Positions 61,101 to 64,000 of a stretch of 64,000 nucleotides of DNA are shown one piece after another. Both the position numbers and the translations under genes were made by a program. The notes under the pieces were generated by a model. The model ran no database searches. It had not been told where the DNA came from and saw nothing but the letters and a program-made list of their open reading frames with translations. Within the stretch, counting starts at the first letter, position 1. Every line of letters begins with the position of its first letter. Source of the DNA: JAIBBD01 sp041390685 (GTDB taxonomy: Bacteria > Chloroflexota > Dehalococcoidia > UBA2979); the NCBI GenBank assembly GCA_041390685.1, contig JAWKPL010000001.1, forward strand, positions 1,550,001 to 1,614,000, read 5' to 3'.

Positions 61101-62335
61101 GCGAGGTCGGTGACGGTCGGCTGCGACGCCGAGACCGCGCTGCCCTCGGTCGTCAGCGTCTGATCCCCCGGGCATGCGCCGACCGCGAAGCCAGACAGGT
61201 TGTCGGCACAGGTGAAGTGCACGATGACGTCGTTGAGGTACCAGTTGTTGGCCCCGTTGGGTGTGGTCGTGGCGGCGGCAACGATCGTCGGCGCCGTCTT
61301 GTCGATGTTGATGCCGCTGACCGTGATGTGGTCGGCCACGTTGCCCGCGTTGTCGACACAGGTGCCGGTGCTGGAGAGCGACTGGTTGGCGCCCTCAGTG
61401 GTCAGGGTCACGTTCGGGAGGTTCGTCGCGCCGCCGTCGACGCCCGACCCGCCGCTGTCGGTGCAGGTGAACGAGGCGGTGACATCGGTGTTGTTCCAGC
61501 CGTTGCCGTTGGGCGTCGTGATCGTGTTCAGCGTGATCACCGGCTTCGTGAGGTCGACGCCGAAGGAGACGCCGGGGTGGACCGTAGTGCCTCCGTTGCT
61601 GTCGGCGGTGCAGTCGTAGGTCGTCATCGGGGACTCGGCGACCACCGTCTGGTCGACGCAGCCGATGAGCGTGACATCCGAGTCAGGGTCAGTGACGGTC
61701 CAGGTGAGCGTCACGGGGACGACGTTGTACCAGCCGCCGTCGCCCGGCGAAGCGGGGTTCAACGTGTAATCGACGACGGGCGGGGTTGGGTCGTTGTAGT
61801 AGGTGCGGAAGAGGAAATCGAGGTCAGGGTCGACCGGGTTGCCGCCGATCGTGCCGGCGCCGCGCCCGTAGCTGCTGGTGTCCTGGTAGGCCCAGCCGAG
61901 GTCTTCCTCCACAGGCAGCACCGCGTCGAGGTAGACGTCCAGCAGGTAGGTGTCGTCCGGCACGACGTTGAGCGACGGCGCGAAGTTGAGCAGGAGCCAG
62001 CCACCGGTGAAGTTCTCCGGCAGGGGCACGGTCGCGCTTCCGACCAGGGCGCCGAAGCCATTGGTCCAGATCTCGACGATGACGTCGGTCTCGTCGAAGG
62101 TACCTTCGAAGTCCTCGGCCTGGAGGTACACCTCGACGGCGCGGATCGTCGCCTGCGCCGGCTGGAACGACTGCAGGGGGTCGTCGGCGAAGAGGGTGAA
62201 GCCGTTCGCGGGGCCCGGCACCTCCTGGTCGATCTCATCGGCGCCGGAGGCCGGCATCAGCACGAGCAGCAGCCCGAGCACAGTCGCCACGGTGGCCGCC
62301 GCGGACGCGGCAGCGAATCGCTTCCAGAAGCGCAT
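58193..62335 (-). CDS. Giant secreted protein with 13 Ig-like repeats and YIP-type C-terminus
   Basis: The 1380 residues have a signal peptide (ATVATVLGLLLVLMPASGAD), a jelly-roll-like N-domain to about 180, then about 13 Ig-like repeats of 75-80 residues. Each repeat has an NGW(Y/F/N) strand, a central Cys pair and an end such as VKIDKTAPT. A HYR-like module with CTATDNAGNTT follows, then the C-terminal domain CGKILFGTTPPPGGG to YAVYIPASQVAAVNAEFV. It has no sortase motif or membrane tail. GGAGGG lies before ATG 62335. An adhesin or scaffold role is inferred from the repeats. Confidence 0.85.
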   Translation of the reverse strand: MRFWKRFAAASAAATVATVLGLLLVLMPASGADEIDQEVPGPANGFTLFADDPLQSFQPAQATIRAVEVYLQAEDFEGTFDETDVIVEIWTNGFGALVGSATVPLPENFTGGWLLLNFAPSLNVVPDDTYLLDVYLDAVLPVEEDLGWAYQDTSSYGRGAGTIGGNPVDPDLDFLFRTYYNDPTPPVVDYTLNPASPGDGGWYNVVPVTLTWTVTDPDSDVTLIGCVDQTVVAESPMTTYDCTADSNGGTTVHPGVSFGVDLTKPVITLNTITTPNGNGWNNTDVTASFTCTDSGGSGVDGGATNLPNVTLTTEGANQSLSSTGTCVDNAGNVADHITVSGINIDKTAPTIVAAATTTPNGANNWYLNDVIVHFTCADNLSGFAVGACPGDQTLTTEGSAVSASQPTVTDLAGNISAPSNLVTVKIDKTAPTATLSVFSGTLGTNGWYRSTVVMRTTGTFGPSGIASCTADQNFASDTASTTVNGSCTDNAGRIANALPFNLKIDQTAPTVSAAATTAPNGAGWYNSDVTVHFTCADALSGIATCPADQLLNSEGPAISSTGMQATDLAGNTSLTSNTVTVKIDKTAPVVSLHPNPAAPNGNGWYKTDVTVDTQGVDGGSGLTDANCTPDQLIGETPAAGVDVVGSCTDLAGNVGNAGPLNIKVDKTAPTTTLNVAGTAGTNGWYKNDPVNTNATGVDGLSGIDSCVSSHPVINTNTAGTLVTGTCTDLAGNSSTDTEVIKLDTTAPTGALTVVLGTVGLNGWYRSPVLVAATGDDDVSGPVVCDPPLQNLGTETAGTILNATCTNQAGISAPATPLNVKIDFTGPTVTLTPSGTPGNNGWFTSAVTVDTSGVDALSGQSDANCTADQFFNANTASTVVAGSCTDNAGNTSSTNTVIRIDLTDPVPTMLVTSGTPGDNGWYTTDVTVNTTGTDDVSGPVVCTPPTETHSLETMSYIFESTCENQAGRTATDSIEVKIDKTPPEVELVFITGAPGVNGWSTENVALDAIVTEDMANPVVCTPNSIPAITVETTGQLVEVTCTNDAGLETTASVLIKLDKTPPEADILVVEGVEGDNGWYTTTVTAEAFGSDTISGPVVCVPQLQQQSDETTGVDLEAECTNQAGLMTPVLVNVKVDKTAPTNVELAVTAGTLGNNGWYTTDVTVETTSDAETISDPVVCTADQQQTVDTAGQEFNGSCTNDAGLTTDADPLVIKLDKTPPTLAPTVPAAIEQNAVASATPNAADAMSGVASQSCGALVTTTLGTFTVQCTATDNAGNTTTVDVQYTVLSTAADCGKILFGTTPPPGGGVGTFAFSCGSIAQLIAVTGCNQATMTIYYNKPGGGYAVYIPASQVAAVNAEFVTIFNGNPQIPVNTIFSVKCV

Positions 62336-62497
62336 GGACGTTGTCCCTCCTCGACACACGGTCCGAGGCAGGGAGGACCACAACACAAGGGGAGCCAGCA
62401 TCTTGCTGCCCGGGCGCCCCAGACCACGCGCGTCGCGCGCACGGCCCTCAATCCCGGACAGGCAGAGATGCAGTCGTGGAACCCCGCCGCCGCAGGC

Positions 62498-62525
62498 ATT
62501 ATCCATGCTGTGGGGGGATTAGCAA
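62498..62525 (-). promoter_or_regulatory. Promoter of the giant protein gene
   Basis: On the minus strand TTGCTA (62525-62520) and GATAAT (62503-62498) are 16 nt apart. The leader is about 155 nt. The 11-bp direct repeats begin 50 bp upstream of the -35. Confidence 0.55.
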
Positions 62526-62574
62526 ACGATCGCGGCTCCTAACTCGGCTTATGTCTCGGGCACTCCTCGAAGCT

Positions 62575-62607
62575 CTCGATGCGGACTCGATGCGGACTCG
62601 ATGCGGA
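62575..62607. promoter_or_regulatory. Three 11-bp direct repeats, candidate response regulator operator
   Basis: CTCGATGCGGA occurs three times in perfect tandem (62575, 62586, 62597). Eleven-base spacing is the phasing used by PhoB/OmpR-type regulators. A further CGATGCGG lies at 62619-62626. The sites lie between the divergent giant protein gene and the response regulator gene. Confidence 0.55.
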
Positions 62608-62861
62608 AGCGAGACGCGCGATGCGGCCGCAGCGCCCGCGGAACGCGGTTGCCGAGGATCACAGAATCTTTACACTTGAATTGCGCTCGGCCAATGTTCG
62701 GGCCGCAACATGGACAGCGAAGAGGCCGGTCCGGCCAGCTGTCGTGAGAAACAGTGGTGGGAGCGGTTGCGAACGGTAGCCATCCGGCCGGCCTCTGACT
62801 TATCCCCTCCGCCCTTCCTCCCGGCGAAGCGGGTGGTGCCGACGAAGGTGGTGGCCACGAG
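62608..62861 (+). other. Leader region of the response regulator gene
   Basis: No ORF is supported here. TTTACA (62668-62673) could be a -35, but the matching -10 is weak. AGAGGCCGG (62721-62729) pairs with CCGGCCTCT (62788-62796) around a region with a smaller CTGT/ACAG hairpin, giving a multi-stem leader fold. No known riboswitch is recognised in it. The ribosome site before ATG 62862 is poor. Confidence 0.4.
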
Positions 62862-63557
62862 ATGACGGCCAAGATCCTCGTCGCCGACGACGAACAGAAC
62901 ATCGTCAAGCTGCTCCGGATGTACCTCCGCAACGAGGGGTACGATGTCGTCGCCGCTGCCGACGGACGCCAGGCGCTCGACCGCTTCAACCAGGAATCGC
63001 CCGACCTCGTGCTGCTCGACCTGATGATGCCGCAACTCAACGGCTTCGATGTCTGCACCGAGATCCGCAAGCGCTCGGACGTCCCCGTCATCATGCTCAC
63101 GGCGCGGTCGGACGACATCGACAAGATCGTCGGCCTCGAGATGGGCGCGGACGACTACGTCACGAAGCCGTTCAACCCTCGCGAGGTGGTCGCGCGTGTG
63201 AAGGCCGCGTTGCGGCGCCGCGAGTGGGACCGCTCCGACGACGGCCAGCGGGGCGCGGTCACCGTCGGCAGCGTCACGCTCGACCCCTCGAGCCGGGATG
63301 TCACTGTGGGCGACACGCGCGTGCGGCTGCGCCAGCGCGAGTTCGACCTCCTCGAGGCGTTTCTCAGGCACCCGAACGTCGTCCTCGACCGGGAGCGCTT
63401 GCTCTCGATGGTCTGGGGCCAGGAGTACGAGGGCGACACGCGCACCATCGATGTCCACGTGGCGTGGCTCCGTGAGAAGCTGCGCGAGGCGGACGTGAAG
63501 ATCGAAACGGTGTGGGGCGTGGGATACAAACTCGTGCTCGTCAGTGATGCGGCCTAG
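62862..63557 (+). CDS. OmpR/PhoB-family response regulator
   Basis: The 231 residues have a receiver domain with acidic pocket (VADDEQN), phospho-acceptor Asp near 53 in LVLLDLMMPQLNGF, the Thr in VIMLTARSDD, and Lys in YVTKPFNPRE, then a winged-helix DNA-binding domain (RLRQREFDLLEAFLRHPNVV to VWGVGYKLV). It is followed by a histidine kinase gene that overlaps its end by 11 bases. Three 11-bp direct repeats upstream may be its own operator. Confidence 0.95.
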   Translation: MTAKILVADDEQNIVKLLRMYLRNEGYDVVAAADGRQALDRFNQESPDLVLLDLMMPQLNGFDVCTEIRKRSDVPVIMLTARSDDIDKIVGLEMGADDYVTKPFNPREVVARVKAALRRREWDRSDDGQRGAVTVGSVTLDPSSRDVTVGDTRVRLRQREFDLLEAFLRHPNVVLDRERLLSMVWGQEYEGDTRTIDVHVAWLREKLREADVKIETVWGVGYKLVLVSDAA

Positions 63558-64000
63558 GCGCCCGCGACTGCACTTCCGTCCAAGCCTGCGACTGCGCGTG
63601 CTGGCCAGCTTCGCGCTGGTCATCGCGCTGAGCCTGTTCCTCGCGGGCGTCGTGTCGGTATGGCTGATCCGGGACCAGCAGGCCGAGTCCGCGGAGAAGG
63701 GCATCGGCCGCCTGGTCGACCCGCTGTCGAACCAGATGCAGGCGATGCAGCTGAGCGGCTACCCCGCCGAGCGCGTCGCGCAGGAGCTCGCGAACCTCGC
63801 GCGCTACTTCGAGGTGCGAATCCTGCTGCTCGATTCGGAGCAGCGCGTCGTCCTCGACACCAACCTGCGCAACCCCGCGCTCGGAGAGACGATCCCCGAA
63901 GCGGCGGACACGCAGCTCGACACTGGGCCGGGGGAGTCGTACCAGTCGCAGCGCATCCGGTTGCTGGGGGAGGATGTCTTCCTCTTCACGGCCTCGTCTC
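63547..64000 (+). CDS. Sensor histidine kinase, cut by window end
   Basis: The frame starts at ATG 63547, overlapping the regulator's end in another frame, and stays open to the last base (151 residues seen). It shows a basic head (RPRRPRLHFRPSLRLR), a first membrane helix (FALVIALSLFLAGVVSVWLI), and an extracytoplasmic sensor part with YFEVRILLLDSEQRVVLDTN. The kinase core lies outside the window. Gene order and the sensor layout make it the partner of the preceding regulator. The signal is unknown. Confidence 0.85.
   Translation, partial: MRPRRPRLHFRPSLRLRVLASFALVIALSLFLAGVVSVWLIRDQQAESAEKGIGRLVDPLSNQMQAMQLSGYPAERVAQELANLARYFEVRILLLDSEQRVVLDTNLRNPALGETIPEAADTQLDTGPGESYQSQRIRLLGEDVFLFTASS

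Noticed and set aside
60206..62542. 778-aa plus-strand frame opposite the giant protein gene
   Set aside because: It mirrors the repeat array of the minus-strand gene and has no signal, domain or ribosome site of its own.
62336..62861. CRISPR-like array at the 11-bp repeats
   Set aside because: Repeats are too short, directly adjacent, with no spacers and no cas genes.

Overview
The window is a contiguous stretch of a high-GC bacterial chromosome (third positions mostly G/C). The gene set suggests a Chloroflexota bacterium, possibly a Dehalococcoidia/Tepidiforma-type lineage. This is an inference from gene order (rpsB-tsf-frr-uppS-cdsA-dxr-rseP-ispG), secreted proteins with Thr-Pro stalks, small DUF5679-type zinc proteins, a PimA-like inositol lipid cluster and many leaderless-looking starts. 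It is not proven by any marker seen here. No prophage, IS element or CRISPR array was seen.

Layout. 0-7.9 kb: end of a sortase gene, two tRNA-Ser genes, small membrane proteins, mnmA, rsfS, ndk, tsaB, a VOC protein, a lower-GC HNH gene with a 54-aa partner, tsaE and thiL. 7.9-19.6 kb: gyrA, a membrane-anchored molybdopterin oxidoreductase, a class I amidotransferase-like hydrolase, a TPR protein, tRNA-Pro, a secreted beta-repeat protein, RNase H with an added zinc ribbon, a UPF0104-type membrane protein, a hotdog thioesterase and a geranylgeranyl reductase-like flavoprotein. 19.6-23.7 kb: an operon of related lipoproteins and membrane proteins with small ORFs, then a lower-GC patch holding a secreted protein and a short LuxR-type regulator. 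23.8-29.5 kb: nusA-ylxR-infB-rbfA-truB behind a candidate attenuator. 29.5-36.8 kb: a LysR gene diverging from ino1 and an inositol-phospholipid/mannoside-like operon (ino1, two LPLAT acyltransferases, PHP phosphoesterase, PimA-like GT4, CDP-alcohol phosphatidyltransferase, thioredoxin-fold protein). 36.8-49.8 kb: peptidase MA-like protein, prfB with its +1 frameshift, dtd, a zinc ribbon protein, rpsB-tsf-frr-uppS-cdsA-dxr-rseP, a GyrI-like protein, a degenerate Rieske protein, ispG and a TIM-barrel protein. 49.9-64 kb: surface and secreted proteins, proS, a frameshifted MmeI-like type IIL restriction-modification gene, a 1380-residue Ig-array protein with a small paralogue, and a PhoB-family two-component system cut by the window end.

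How the parts fit. The translation and lipid genes give membrane building blocks: dxr and ispG for isoprenoids, uppS for the lipid carrier, cdsA for CDP-diacylglycerol. CdsA product is the substrate expected by the inositol lipid operon. Three secreted proteins in the last 13 kb share a C-terminal domain not recognised as any named family. Eleven genes carry a -10-like hexamer 6-7 nt before the start codon, so leaderless translation is probably common in this organism.
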